A DNA stretch of 64,000 nt from GWE2-42-39 sp942493345. GTDB taxonomy: Bacteria > Bacteroidota > Bacteroidia > Bacteroidales > Prolixibacteraceae. The notes below the pieces were generated by a model. That model saw nothing but the letters and a program-made list of their open reading frames with translations, did not search any database and was not told the DNA's origin. Made by a program: the position numbers and the translations under genes. The stretch covers positions 682,001 through 746,000 of the forward strand of contig OW818695.1 of assembly GCA_942493345.1 (NCBI GenBank). Direction: 5' to 3'. Position 1 is the first letter of the stretch. Each line of letters starts with the position of its first letter. Below are positions 1-9,707 of the stretch, piece after piece.

Positions 1-169
1 AGGCGGAACTAAATCCCATGTTCAATATGTCTTCAGCTCCAATAATATAGGCCACCCAGCACAAGGTTCCGATAATCAATGCTGAAGCAGCTTTGTCCAC
101 TTTTAGTGGATGTTCCAGTGCAATGGCTAAATAACCAAGCACAAAAATAACGACCATTAATATAAACAT
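1..169 (-). CDS. nhaD: NhaD-type Na+/H+ antiporter, first copy (partial, 5' end only)
   Basis: The reverse strand reads an open frame from an ATG at 169 that runs off the left edge (56 codons visible). The translation starts MFILMVVIFVLGYLAIALEH and is almost identical to the N-terminus of the complete antiporter at 363-1742; the two DNA stretches align base for base without gaps at an offset of 1573. It is therefore the beginning of a second, tandem NhaD-family gene downstream of the complete one. NhaD proteins exchange cytoplasmic Na+ (or Li+) for external protons. Only the first membrane segments are visible, so whether this copy is intact cannot be judged. Confidence 0.85.
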   Translation of the reverse strand, partial: MFILMVVIFVLGYLAIALEHPLKVDKAASALIIGTLCWVAYIIGAEDILNMGFSSA

Positions 170-362
170 AAGTCTTTTTGAATTAGATTAAGGGGTTGAA
201 TATAAAAAATCCAGCGATTTGTTATCCTCCAGATTACAAATATATTTTCTGTTTTTAAACTACTTATCTGAAATTGGAAATATACGTTTGCCCAAACATT
301 CAGGGAATAAAAAAAACCTGCTTTTTAAACAGGGTTCCATAATGATATTGTTGTCTACGTTT

Positions 363-1742
363 TTACAAGCCAAACATTATAAAATAGACAGCACAGCCAG
401 CCAGATAACCAAGCAAGGCCAGCCACGATATTTTTTTCAGGTACCATATAAAATCAATTTTCTCGAGCCCCATTGCAGCAACGCCTGCGGCCGAACCAAT
501 AATCAAAATGCTCCCCCCGGTTCCGGCAGTATACGCCAGAAATTCCCAGAACAGGCCATCCTGTGTAAAATTGGCCAGGTAACCGGTAGCGCCTGCTTCG
601 GCAATCGGATACATTCCCATGGCTCCGGCAACCAACGGCACATTGTCGATCACCGAAGAAAGTACCCCGATAGCAATATCAATCAGGAAAATATTATGAA
701 GATTCTCATCAAGATATTGAGCCAACAGACTCAAATGTCCGGCAGACTGAAGTGCGGCAACTGCTGACAAGATTCCAAGGAAAAACAAGACAGTAGGCAC
801 ATCAACGCGACGCAGAATAGTGACAACTTTCAATTGATTTTTAATATGATGAGATTTGCTTTTGTGCATGATTTCAGAAATAACCCAGATTACTCCCAAC
901 GAAAGCAACATCCCCATATACGGAGGCAGATGTGTAAGCATTTTAAATACCGGCACAAACAACAAACCTGAAACTCCAAGTACAAGCATCAGCAGGCGTT
1001 CCTTTGCTGTAATTATTTCTTCCTCGTTTTCGTTCACAATGGGACGGGTAACAGTGCCTTTCATGGTAAACGACAAGACAGCCAACGGAACAACCATACA
1101 AACCAGGCTGGGTAAAAATACTCCTTCAATGATCTTCAGAGTGGTCACTTGCCCGCCAATCCAAAGCATGATGGTTGTTACATCGCCGATAGGCGACCAG
1201 GCACCGCCGGCATTCGCAGCCAAAACGACCATACTGGCAAAGAACCATCGGGTAGGCCGGTCGTCGACCAATTTCCGGAGCAAGGCAACCATTACAATGG
1301 TGGAGGTCAGGTTATCGAGAAGAGCCGACATGAAAAATGTAAGAAAACTCACGACCCAAAGTAACTTTACTTTATTGGTAGTTCTGATTCTATCGGTAAT
1401 AACTTTAAATCCTTCGTGCTGATCAACTACTTCAACGATGGTCATTGCACCCAGCAGGAAGAAAAGAATTTCGCCGATTTCACCAATATGATGAATAATT
1501 TCGGACTCGACAATGAATTCGCGGATTGCGTGAATGCCGTGGGCATCGGGATTCGCAGCGATAAATTTGGCCCAGGCAGGACTCAATCCCATTTGCAGAA
1601 TCTCTTCAGCGCCAATAATATAAGCCACCCAGCACAAGGTTCCAATAATTAATGCAGAAGCAGCTTTGTCCACTTTTAGTGGATGTTCGAGTGCAATGGC
1701 CAAATATCCAAGCACAAAAATAACTACCATTAAAATAAACAT
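363..1742 (-). CDS. nhaD: NhaD family Na+/H+ antiporter
   Basis: 459 residues, hydrophobic throughout, with the family's long string of membrane segments. Conserved-looking blocks include SALLDNLTSTIVMVALLRKL near the middle and SSVIDNVPLVAGAMGMYP in the C-terminal half; paired DN-containing re-entrant segments are typical of the ion-transporter (IT) superfamily to which NhaD belongs. The length fits the family (about 410-480). It catalyses Na+/Li+ export in exchange for H+ in the inner membrane, helping pH and salt homeostasis. A tandem paralogue begins 193 bp downstream (1-169). The ATG start shares its context with that of the paralogue, which supports the choice. Confidence 0.88.
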   Translation of the reverse strand: MFILMVVIFVLGYLAIALEHPLKVDKAASALIIGTLCWVAYIIGAEEILQMGLSPAWAKFIAANPDAHGIHAIREFIVESEIIHHIGEIGEILFFLLGAMTIVEVVDQHEGFKVITDRIRTTNKVKLLWVVSFLTFFMSALLDNLTSTIVMVALLRKLVDDRPTRWFFASMVVLAANAGGAWSPIGDVTTIMLWIGGQVTTLKIIEGVFLPSLVCMVVPLAVLSFTMKGTVTRPIVNENEEEIITAKERLLMLVLGVSGLLFVPVFKMLTHLPPYMGMLLSLGVIWVISEIMHKSKSHHIKNQLKVVTILRRVDVPTVLFFLGILSAVAALQSAGHLSLLAQYLDENLHNIFLIDIAIGVLSSVIDNVPLVAGAMGMYPIAEAGATGYLANFTQDGLFWEFLAYTAGTGGSILIIGSAAGVAAMGLEKIDFIWYLKKISWLALLGYLAGCAVYFIMFGL

Positions 1743-1824
1743 AGTGTATCGTTTTTTTGAAGTTTATGGCTTAAATATAGGAATTATCAGAATTGATAAA
1801 AACTATTTTTCACCTCACATAGCT

Positions 1825-4800
1825 TTAAACCATTTTATTTGCCGGTTTTTTTTCCTTTCTAAACAAACTTTTAATCTTTGTCCAGAGCTCACTCAAGCTA
1901 TCGTAATCCTCCCGGTACGACAAGCCGATCCCCTGCGTATAGGGCGAAGTTTCGTATATCAGGTTATTGTTTGAATGATTGAATGCTTTGAATTGCAGTT
2001 TCCCCGTTTTGTTCAGTTTTACATTCAGGTCGAAATCGCCAACAATACTGCTGCTGTTATTATTCGAGGAGGTTACCTGCGAAACATTGTTCCCGATGTT
2101 GCCGTTTATCGTCACCCGATCGTTAAAAATCTGCGTACTCAGAGCCAGTTCCACTTCGTCATCAGTCACTTGGTTGCCGGGCCGATAATTAACGCCAATA
2201 TCGAAATCTTTACTAATTTTCGAAAGCCAGTTACTCAACTGGTTCGAGAACAACTCACTGGCAGTACTGCCTACCACGTTGGGGTTCGATGCCTCGTAAC
2301 TTCCCCGCAAATATTCAGGAGTATAAAAACGCCCCAGGATAAGCAGGGAAAGAATCTGTTTGTTCCGGTCTTCGTCGGTATTAAAAAACTGTTTTACTTC
2401 ATCTTTCACCCGGTCTTCGGAAGTAGGAAAATCGATATCGAAACCGATGGTCGGATTGTTTAAATTATCGGTCATTGCAATTTTGCAATTTACCGGAATG
2501 CGCTGGTTGTAGTCAATTTCCGTATCGGATGTGGGGAAAAGCTCTTTCAATGAGGCTTTGAGACGATACACAGCATTCAAATCGATTGTTGCATCGTACG
2601 GATCGCCATTCCACACAATCGTACCGCCTTTTTCAATCTCAAATTTTTTGTTGATCACATTCTGAAGTGTAAACAGGTAATCGCCACGGGTCACGGTATA
2701 ATCGCCGTACATTACCATATTGAAATCCTTGTCCACATCAATTTGCAGGTTTCCGTACCCATACGAGCGAATCACATCGCCAATCTGCGAGTTGTAAATC
2801 AACTGTGCCCTGGCTTCGGGGGTAACTTCAATATCGAAATTCATATTGATGTTCGATTCATTTCCGGGATTCTGACGAAACTCTTTTTTCTCTTCCGGAA
2901 ATTGTCGGTCAATAAAACTCAGAAAATCATATTCTTCGGCCTGTTCTTCATAGTTCAGCAGAATATTCAGCTCCGTGCCCCGTTCGGTACGTCCTGCCGC
3001 ATCCAGATAAACGGTGAGGCCGAGACCAGTTATGGCAAGGTTGCCACTGGCATACAATTTACCGTAAAAACGTTCATTGTCAACCGAATTAGTATTAATT
3101 GCAAGGATACGCGGGGTCGTAAAATTCAGGTCATAAACCATTTTCTCGAAATTTTTATGTTTGATCGACCCATCGAAAACCGCGGCATTGCCCTCCACAT
3201 CTTTTACCTGGATATGGTCAAAAATAATTGAATCGCCGGCAACCCGAACCGTGTCGCTAAATGTATAAGCTGTTTGCAAATACGTCAAGGTAAGCCCTAC
3301 ATTTTTTCCGTACAAACCGCCATCAAGAAGTATATGCGAAATGTCGCCGTGCAGGCGCACTTTGCCAAACGCTTCGCCCCTGAAATCGGAAAAACTGCCT
3401 TCCATAAATGGTTGCAATGCAGTAACCGACAAGCCATTTGCTTCAACATTGTAATCCAGCTTGCTGTCTGTTGGCGAATAACTACCCTTGGCCAGCAGGG
3501 TATTGCGGTTATCTTTGGTAATCATCACTTCCGAATTGATTGCTTCCGAAATCCCATCCCACTTATTGATCATACTTACATCGCCAAATAAATGACCTCG
3601 AAAACCAAACCCGGCAATTTTCAGATCGGAAAGGAAATAGGCATTTTCATACGCCGAGAAGACGGATGCTTCACCGGATAAAACTCCTTCTATATTGAGA
3701 TCTGTCTGAGCCATAATATCCAGATTCCGAAGATTGATATTTTCAAATTTCAGGCCGAGCTTTTTCTCTTTATCTTCCGAAATACACCCATCAACTTTAA
3801 TTTTCTGATCTTTATTAAAAACGCATAGATCACTGATTTTTATCTCCGTATTATCGACAAGGACTTTTGCTGCATTGACATACCAAAGCGAATCGGCAAT
3901 ATAAATTTTCGCTGGGGCAATATCGGTTTCAAGATGAACCCCTGCACCATCGCCTTCCCGGAGTTTCGTAGATGCGTTCAGCGATCCACTGTATGTCCGT
4001 TCGTGAAAATTATTCCAAATGACTTTGGTTTCAATTTTATCGCTTTTACCGGCACTTACCATGGAAAGGTTATAAATGCTGAAATTTTCATCCAGTTTGA
4101 TTTCGCCAAACCGGTTCTTCATGTTTATTTCCTTATCTGCCGAAAAATCGAACAATACATTTTTCAATACCGTCCCTTTGTATTGAATCGCAGGAATCCG
4201 GGCAACAATACGAAACTGATCCTTTTCTGAATTCATACTTCCATTGAATTCGGACGGATCAATGGATAAACCGGGAGAAAAAACCTTCGTAACTTTTGAA
4301 AAGTCTTTCAATTTTCCTGAAAACTGAAATACATTCTTCGACTTAGCAGCATCATATTCAAGCTTGGCCGACGGCAAAAAATGGGATGCTATTTTCAATA
4401 CCGAATTTTTCAGGTCATAAAATTTATAATCGCCCTTAAAATCGGCATCAATATAATCGGACCGCAATTGCAGCCTGTCATCCGTGCCATCATTAAAGGT
4501 TTTCAGATCAAAGCTGTTCAGTTCAATCGTCCCGTTTTCGTTCATATACGAACCATCTTCGAGCCAGATAGCCCCCGCCATGTTATCAATATTGCTGGCT
4601 GTAAAATTGGCCTTCATCAAAAACGAAAGTTCCGATAGATTGTATTTTTTATCCAGGTTCAGGGCAATCAGGTTGGCCCGGTTCATATCCATCACAAAGT
4701 CGAAAACAGGAACTTTGGGGTTGAAATCAAAAATACCGTCGAAATCGAAATTCAGATTTTCATCGGCAACCGACATGTGTCCGTCGAAACGCCGACCTGA

Positions 4801-6207
4801 TATATTTCCTTTCAATTCGATGTTTTTCAACTCGTAATTATTCAGATCAATCCGCTCAATGCCCCCATCAATATCCGCGGTCAGAATATGCGTTTGTTTG
4901 TTGAATTTACCGCTAATCTTCCCGTTGTAAGTAAGCTGCTGGACAATTTCATTTTTGAAAAGTTCCCCAACTTTAAAGTCAACGGTTTTCAAATGTCCAT
5001 CGATTCCTATTTCATTTGTTCCCGAAGGACTGAAAGCCAGATCGGTATCCAACCGGCCAAAGTTCGAATTAATTGATCCATAGGCCACAAAATCAGAAAA
5101 GAAACCGGTAAAACTTCCCTGGTATTCAATGATTCCGGCATTACTCAACACCGCCGGAATTTGTATAAATTTCCATCTGGCAATATCAGGAAGCCGGAAA
5201 TTACTGAGGTCCTGAAGATGGGTCGTCGACTTCTTCAGGTCGAGATGAATAAACGTATTTTCAATGGAAGGCAGTCCATTCATGTAAAAATCACAGTTGA
5301 TTTTTGTATAATCGCCGTAACTGATCATCAAATCTTTGGCTTTCAAATCGGACAGCGAACCATAAAGCCGTCCCGATACTTCCAAGTCTGCATCCATGCC
5401 ACGCAACGAAGGCGCCAGTTGTGCAATATCCTGCATACTCACCAACGATTTATTCAAATGAATATCAAGTTTTAACCGACTATAATCGCCTGTTTCACGC
5501 ACGACGCTTTTATCAATAAAAATATGGGCTTCCGACACAACCGAGTGGGGCATGCTGGCATATAAATTCGTCAGTTTTAACTGGTCGCCCGCCTGTACAA
5601 AACCGGCATTACATTCAGTAAGTTTGAAATTTTTCCGGTCGTTCAAACTCAGCTTATCGACATGAAAAGACGTAGAATCGCTATTCATCTGGAAGCCGGA
5701 AATATTCAGGAAAATATCGTAAAGTTCGAATTGTTTTTTATCGACAGCATATTGGTCGGTATACGAAAACGATGCATCTTCAAGCGCAAAGTTAGTACAA
5801 CGAACGTTCCATAATTGCGTACTGTCAACTTCTGCTGTTGCTGTTGTGTCAAACAAAAACTGATAATTGGCAACCCTCGCCGAATCCATTGAAATCCAGA
5901 CACGGGAATCGTTCAGGCTTAGTTTTTCCAAAGCCAGGCTTTTGTGTTTTACGCTGAACGAGTCGATTTGAGCCACCAGCTCGCCAACCATGATCATCGA
6001 ATCTTTTTGCTGGTCTTTAATCAGAACTTCTTTCAATATCACTTTGTTGAAAAACGCAATATCGACCCCCTTCACCGAAATATCGGCATGAAACTGTTCC
6101 GACAAACGTTTGGTGGCAATCTGCGCCAAATAAGTTTGAACAACACTGATTTGTATAACCATGTAAAGGCTGAACAACAACGCAACTACTGCTGTTATAA
6201 CAATCAA
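1825..6207 (-). CDS. tamB: TamB-like translocation/assembly module protein (DUF490)
   Basis: A 1460-residue protein with one N-terminal membrane anchor (IVITAVVALLFSLYMVIQIS) followed by long beta-rich repeats (AsmA/TamB type) and a C-terminal DUF490-like region containing YGDYTVTRGDYLFTLQNVIN. TamB proteins span the periplasm and are implicated in outer-membrane protein assembly or bulk lipid transport. In Bacteroidota this gene usually lies divergent from tsaD, as here. The start is uncertain: the first usable codon is TTG at 6207, while the in-frame sequence upstream codes a basic stretch (KNIKKYLKIG) typical of the cytoplasmic tail before such an anchor, yet contains no ATG before an in-frame stop near 6244. 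Either a non-ATG start or a sequence error is possible. Confidence 0.82.
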   Translation of the reverse strand: MIVITAVVALLFSLYMVIQISVVQTYLAQIATKRLSEQFHADISVKGVDIAFFNKVILKEVLIKDQQKDSMIMVGELVAQIDSFSVKHKSLALEKLSLNDSRVWISMDSARVANYQFLFDTTATAEVDSTQLWNVRCTNFALEDASFSYTDQYAVDKKQFELYDIFLNISGFQMNSDSTSFHVDKLSLNDRKNFKLTECNAGFVQAGDQLKLTNLYASMPHSVVSEAHIFIDKSVVRETGDYSRLKLDIHLNKSLVSMQDIAQLAPSLRGMDADLEVSGRLYGSLSDLKAKDLMISYGDYTKINCDFYMNGLPSIENTFIHLDLKKSTTHLQDLSNFRLPDIARWKFIQIPAVLSNAGIIEYQGSFTGFFSDFVAYGSINSNFGRLDTDLAFSPSGTNEIGIDGHLKTVDFKVGELFKNEIVQQLTYNGKISGKFNKQTHILTADIDGGIERIDLNNYELKNIELKGNISGRRFDGHMSVADENLNFDFDGIFDFNPKVPVFDFVMDMNRANLIALNLDKKYNLSELSFLMKANFTASNIDNMAGAIWLEDGSYMNENGTIELNSFDLKTFNDGTDDRLQLRSDYIDADFKGDYKFYDLKNSVLKIASHFLPSAKLEYDAAKSKNVFQFSGKLKDFSKVTKVFSPGLSIDPSEFNGSMNSEKDQFRIVARIPAIQYKGTVLKNVLFDFSADKEINMKNRFGEIKLDENFSIYNLSMVSAGKSDKIETKVIWNNFHERTYSGSLNASTKLREGDGAGVHLETDIAPAKIYIADSLWYVNAAKVLVDNTEIKISDLCVFNKDQKIKVDGCISEDKEKKLGLKFENINLRNLDIMAQTDLNIEGVLSGEASVFSAYENAYFLSDLKIAGFGFRGHLFGDVSMINKWDGISEAINSEVMITKDNRNTLLAKGSYSPTDSKLDYNVEANGLSVTALQPFMEGSFSDFRGEAFGKVRLHGDISHILLDGGLYGKNVGLTLTYLQTAYTFSDTVRVAGDSIIFDHIQVKDVEGNAAVFDGSIKHKNFEKMVYDLNFTTPRILAINTNSVDNERFYGKLYASGNLAITGLGLTVYLDAAGRTERGTELNILLNYEEQAEEYDFLSFIDRQFPEEKKEFRQNPGNESNINMNFDIEVTPEARAQLIYNSQIGDVIRSYGYGNLQIDVDKDFNMVMYGDYTVTRGDYLFTLQNVINKKFEIEKGGTIVWNGDPYDATIDLNAVYRLKASLKELFPTSDTEIDYNQRIPVNCKIAMTDNLNNPTIGFDIDFPTSEDRVKDEVKQFFNTDEDRNKQILSLLILGRFYTPEYLRGSYEASNPNVVGSTASELFSNQLSNWLSKISKDFDIGVNYRPGNQVTDDEVELALSTQIFNDRVTINGNIGNNVSQVTSSNNNSSSIVGDFDLNVKLNKTGKLQFKAFNHSNNNLIYETSPYTQGIGLSYREDYDSLSELWTKIKSLFRKEKKPANKMV

Positions 6208-6333
6208 TCCTATTTTGAGATATTTTTTGATATTTTTGAGCTTTTATTCAGAAAACAAAATAAGAGAAAATAGCTTACAAATCAAGCTGCCGGTATGATT
6301 TAATTTGCCCGGTAAATTAAAATAAAACGTTGA

Positions 6334-7371
6334 ATGAACACTGAAAAAGACATTGTGATACTGGGGATCGAGTCATCCTGCGACGACACCTCCGCTTCGG
6401 TAATAAAAAACGGATATTTGCTGTCGAATATTATTGCCGGGCAAAAAGTTCATGAAGAATACGGAGGGGTTGTTCCGGAGCTGGCTTCGCGGGCCCATCA
6501 GCAAAATATTATCCCGGTGGTCGATGCCGCCATAAAAAAAGCCGGGATTAAAAATTCAGACCTCACGGCAATTGCGTTCACCCGCGGCCCCGGACTGCTG
6601 GGTTCGCTGCTGGTTGGTACTTCGTTTGCCAAAGGTTTTGCGCTGGCACAAAACATCCCGATGATGGAAGTGAACCATTTGCAAGCTCATGTTCTGGCCC
6701 ATTTTATCAAAAAATACGATACCAATTTCGATCCGCCACGTTTCCCGTTCCTCTGTTTGCTGGTTTCGGGAGGCAATTCGCAAATCATTGTGGTGAAAGA
6801 TTACCTCGATATGGAAGTGATTGGTCAAACCATTGACGACGCAGCCGGCGAAGCGTTCGACAAATGCGCCAAAGTAATAGGGCTTCCCTACCCCGGCGGC
6901 CCTCATGTCGATCGGTTTGCCAAAGAAGGAAATGCCGATGCTTTCAAATTTGCCAAACCGCGCATTGCCAGTCTCGATTACAGTTTTAGCGGGTTGAAAA
7001 CCAGCTTCCTGTATTTCTTGCGCGACCGGCTGAAAGAAAACGAAAATTTTATTGAAGAAAATATACCCGACCTTTGTGCATCGCTGCAAAAAACCATCAT
7101 CGATATTTTGCTCGACAAGCTGGTAAAAGCGTCGAAAGAAACCGGAATAAAAGAAATTACGGTGGCGGGTGGCGTTTCGGCCAACTCGGGGCTTCGGCAG
7201 GCGTTGACCGATGAGGCCCGTCGTCGCAAATGGAAGCTGCACATCCCCGAATTTGCGTTTACTACCGACAACGCTGCAATGATTGCCATTACCGGATATT
7301 ACAAATTCCTGCGCGGCGAATTCATCGGGCAGGACGCAATACCGTTTGCACGGATGGATATCAGACAGTAA
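6334..7371 (+). CDS. tsaD: tRNA N6-threonylcarbamoyladenosine transferase TsaD
   Basis: 345 residues, normal length for TsaD (Kae1/Gcp family). It starts MNTEKDIVILGIESSCDDTS, has the metal-binding HLQAH motif (His115 and His119) and the nucleotide-binding SGGNSQ segment (about 145-150), and ends with the ASKH-fold signature TVAGGVSANSGLR. TsaD works with TsaB and TsaE to transfer the threonylcarbamoyl group to A37 of ANN-decoding tRNAs. It is divergent from the tamB-like gene with 126 bp between them. The ATG start is unambiguous because the first conserved motif begins within ten residues of it. Confidence 0.96.
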   Translation: MNTEKDIVILGIESSCDDTSASVIKNGYLLSNIIAGQKVHEEYGGVVPELASRAHQQNIIPVVDAAIKKAGIKNSDLTAIAFTRGPGLLGSLLVGTSFAKGFALAQNIPMMEVNHLQAHVLAHFIKKYDTNFDPPRFPFLCLLVSGGNSQIIVVKDYLDMEVIGQTIDDAAGEAFDKCAKVIGLPYPGGPHVDRFAKEGNADAFKFAKPRIASLDYSFSGLKTSFLYFLRDRLKENENFIEENIPDLCASLQKTIIDILLDKLVKASKETGIKEITVAGGVSANSGLRQALTDEARRRKWKLHIPEFAFTTDNAAMIAITGYYKFLRGEFIGQDAIPFARMDIRQ

Positions 7372-7433
7372 GTAGGGAATTGTTGAATTGTTGAATTGCT
7401 GCTGACTGTTTTTTGGATTTTGGAATTTGAACC

Positions 7434-8411
7434 TTGAACCCACATCGTAAAATACCCGTACTGATCGTGACCGGCTTCCTGGGAGCCGGAAAAACTACGT
7501 TTATCAACCACATCATCCATTTGCATCCCCACCTGAAACTGGCTTTGATCGAAAATGAGTTTGGCGAAGTATCAGTCGATTCGCAACTGGTAACCGGCAT
7601 TGACGGGAACCAGATTTTTGAACTGAGCAACGGGTGCATCTGCTGCACCATTACCAACGAGTTTTCGCTGGCGCTGACAGCCCTTTCGGAGCAACTTCCC
7701 GATATTGGTTTTCTACTGATTGAAACAACCGGCGTGGCCGATCTGTCGAAGGTAATCAGCCCATTTTTTGCTGATGACGAATTAAAAAAACGTTTTCTGC
7801 TGACAGGTGCCGTCTGCATTGTCGATGCCGTGAATTTCGATCAGATGATAAAACTTCCGCCACAACAAATGCAACTGATACACAGCGATTATATTCTGAT
7901 TAATAAAGCGGAAGACGTTTCTCCGGATGTCGTTGCAGGTATTTTAAGAAGTATCAACGCATACAATTCTTCGGCAAAAACCGAGATTACCAATTTTGCG
8001 CGCACCGAAAACTTCGGGCTTGAAACACTGGATTCCGACATTCAGGAAAAAATGGAAAAGAAACTGGCAGCCCCAATCCTGTTCCGGGTAGTCGAATCGC
8101 CGCGTTTTACCACGTTTACCCACCGGTTTCCCGGCTTTGTCGACCTCCGCCGGTTTCAATACTGGTTCGATTATTTCGCGGCCATCAACCAAATTGATAT
8201 TTTCCGGGTAAAAGGGGTTTTGTTTCCCAAAGGAGGAGCCACAAAAACGATTGTTCAATCGGTTGGAGGTGCGACAAGTTATTCCGATGGTTCTTTTATT
8301 TTTCCTTCAGAAGAAATCATCAACACGATTGTTTTTATCGGAAGGGCAATCGATTTCGAACGGATTGGGTACGAGCTGGAGAGTTATTTATCCGAGGATG
8401 GAAATCCATAA
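7434..8411 (+). CDS. CobW/COG0523 family G3E GTPase
   Basis: 325 residues with the P-loop GFLGAGKTT at 14-22, the metallochaperone hallmark CxCC (GCICC, Cys68, Cys70, Cys71), a Walker B region (LLIETTGVAD) and an NKAE guanine-specificity element (INKAED). The C-terminal half is the CobW_C domain. COG0523 proteins use GTP hydrolysis to deliver or handle Zn, Co or other metals; the substrate cannot be inferred here. The start is a TTG at 7434: an in-frame stop lies only six bases upstream and there is no ATG before the P-loop. The 3' end overlaps the convergent permease gene by 24 bp. Confidence 0.88.
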   Translation: MNPHRKIPVLIVTGFLGAGKTTFINHIIHLHPHLKLALIENEFGEVSVDSQLVTGIDGNQIFELSNGCICCTITNEFSLALTALSEQLPDIGFLLIETTGVADLSKVISPFFADDELKKRFLLTGAVCIVDAVNFDQMIKLPPQQMQLIHSDYILINKAEDVSPDVVAGILRSINAYNSSAKTEITNFARTENFGLETLDSDIQEKMEKKLAAPILFRVVESPRFTTFTHRFPGFVDLRRFQYWFDYFAAINQIDIFRVKGVLFPKGGATKTIVQSVGGATSYSDGSFIFPSEEIINTIVFIGRAIDFERIGYELESYLSEDGNP

Positions 8412-9332
8412 CGGAAGGCTCAGCGTTGCCAATGTTGTACTCAGCATAACCAACTTCGAAGTAAAACTAGTGTCCAGTCCATATTTGGTTGACAAAACAT
8501 AGGGGGTCAGCCCCATGGGCATGGCTGCTTCGAGTACCCACGAACGATATTGAATATGGTCGAAAAAACAAGCAACCACCAGGTAAAACATTAGCGGAAG
8601 AATAAATAATATCAAAAGCGAGAAGCCGGCTGCCGGTATCCAGTCGCGAAGGTTCCCGATGGGCTGTGTCCCCAGAAAAATACCGATCGAAAACAGGATC
8701 AACGCCGTAACTGAAACAGCAAAAAAATCAATTGTTTTCATCAGAACAACCGGTATTTCTATTTTCAGTAACGAAACAAGGATTCCGAAAAACACGGACA
8801 AAAGCAACGGGTTCAACGCAAAGGACTTCAGCAGCGATTGCCAGCTCTGCCGATTATCGCCATATCTTTCGACCAAAACAATACAAAGTGTGAACAACCA
8901 AAAAAGATATACAGCAGAAATCATCGTAGCCTCAGGCAAAATACTATCGCCATAAGTATTTTGAAGAACCGGTATTCCGAGATACGACACATTACCATAG
9001 GCCAATACTAAAAACAAAGTCCGTTTGATTTGTACACTTAGTTTGAAAATTCCGGCTATTGGAAAAGTCAGAAAAACAACCACAACAATGTATGCCGAAT
9101 TGCAAAGAATCAGATTACCAAACTCGTTGAAATCGATTTTTGTTTTTGCCAAAGCCGAAAATATCAATGCAGGGAAACCGATCCAAAGAGCATAATCATT
9201 CAATATCTTTACCCAGCTTCCGTCAACCGATTTATGCCTGCTGAAAAGTACCCCGGCCAGAATTGCCAGAAAAAGAGGGGCAATTGTTTTAAATGCTACG
9301 AACATTGATTCCATGAGATATATAAATTTCAA
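8388..9332 (-). CDS. AEC (auxin efflux carrier) family permease
   Basis: 314 residues with about ten hydrophobic segments in two halves, beginning MKFIYLMESMFVAFKTIAPL and including LWIGFPALIFSALAKTK and a C-terminal MPMGLTPYVLSTKYGLDTSF segment. This fold and length match the AEC family of secondary transporters (bile/arsenite/riboflavin transporter superfamily), which export or import small organic acids such as malate or malonate. Substrate is unknown. The gene is convergent with the CobW-like GTPase and overlaps its 3' end by 24 bp, so no terminator fits between them. Confidence 0.85.
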   Translation of the reverse strand: MKFIYLMESMFVAFKTIAPLFLAILAGVLFSRHKSVDGSWVKILNDYALWIGFPALIFSALAKTKIDFNEFGNLILCNSAYIVVVVFLTFPIAGIFKLSVQIKRTLFLVLAYGNVSYLGIPVLQNTYGDSILPEATMISAVYLFWLFTLCIVLVERYGDNRQSWQSLLKSFALNPLLLSVFFGILVSLLKIEIPVVLMKTIDFFAVSVTALILFSIGIFLGTQPIGNLRDWIPAAGFSLLILFILPLMFYLVVACFFDHIQYRSWVLEAAMPMGLTPYVLSTKYGLDTSFTSKLVMLSTTLATLSLPLWISILG

Positions 9333-9707
9333 GATTCAAATTCCAAAAATAACAGTCTTTTGCCACAAAGGAGACAAAGTAGTACCCTGAGTTCGATATA
9401 AAAATTTATTTGTTTTAACTGCCCTATCCCCCAACCCTTCCCCAATCTGGGAAGGGAGTTTGGCCTGTGAATTTGACAAAGTTTGTTCAATAACTATAAA
9501 ACCATCGCATTATTGCAGGCCTAAAGTCCCCCGGGTTGGGGGATTAGGGGCAAACCGAGGGAATGGTGTAAATTACATTGTATCGAATTCAGGTTACTAC
9601 AACGCAAAAATCGTGTATCATCCTTCCTTTTGATAACATTTTAACAATTCAGCAACCTAACAATTCAACAATTCAACAATTCATGCATCATCGAGTATCG
9701 TGCATTC
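9333..9707. other. Intergenic region with large inverted repeat
   Basis: This stretch of 375 bp between two minus-strand genes has no credible coding frame. It contains a long inverted repeat (9420-9437 against 9533-9552, listed separately) and, at about 9640-9685, several copies of the short direct repeat AACAATTC. The same motif occurs inverted at about 7379-7397, downstream of tsaD (TTGTTGAATT copies). Such AT-rich runs are common between Bacteroidota genes. Confidence 0.5.
9420..9552. repeat. REP/MITE-like long inverted repeat
   Basis: The left arm TGCCCTATCCCCCAACCC (9420-9437) is complementary to the right arm at 9533-9552 (GGGTTGGGGGATTAGGGGCA) apart from a small insertion. About 95 bp lie between the arms and include a second short dyad (CTTCCCC ... 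GGGAAGG). No coding frame is present. The layout resembles dispersed non-autonomous palindromic repeats of Bacteroidota genomes. Only one copy occurs in this window, so its dispersal is inference. Confidence 0.5.

Noticed and set aside
8388..8411. Overlap of the CobW-like GTPase and the AEC permease as a sign of mis-annotation
   Set aside because: Both C-termini look family-like to their ends; short convergent overlaps of this size are ordinary.
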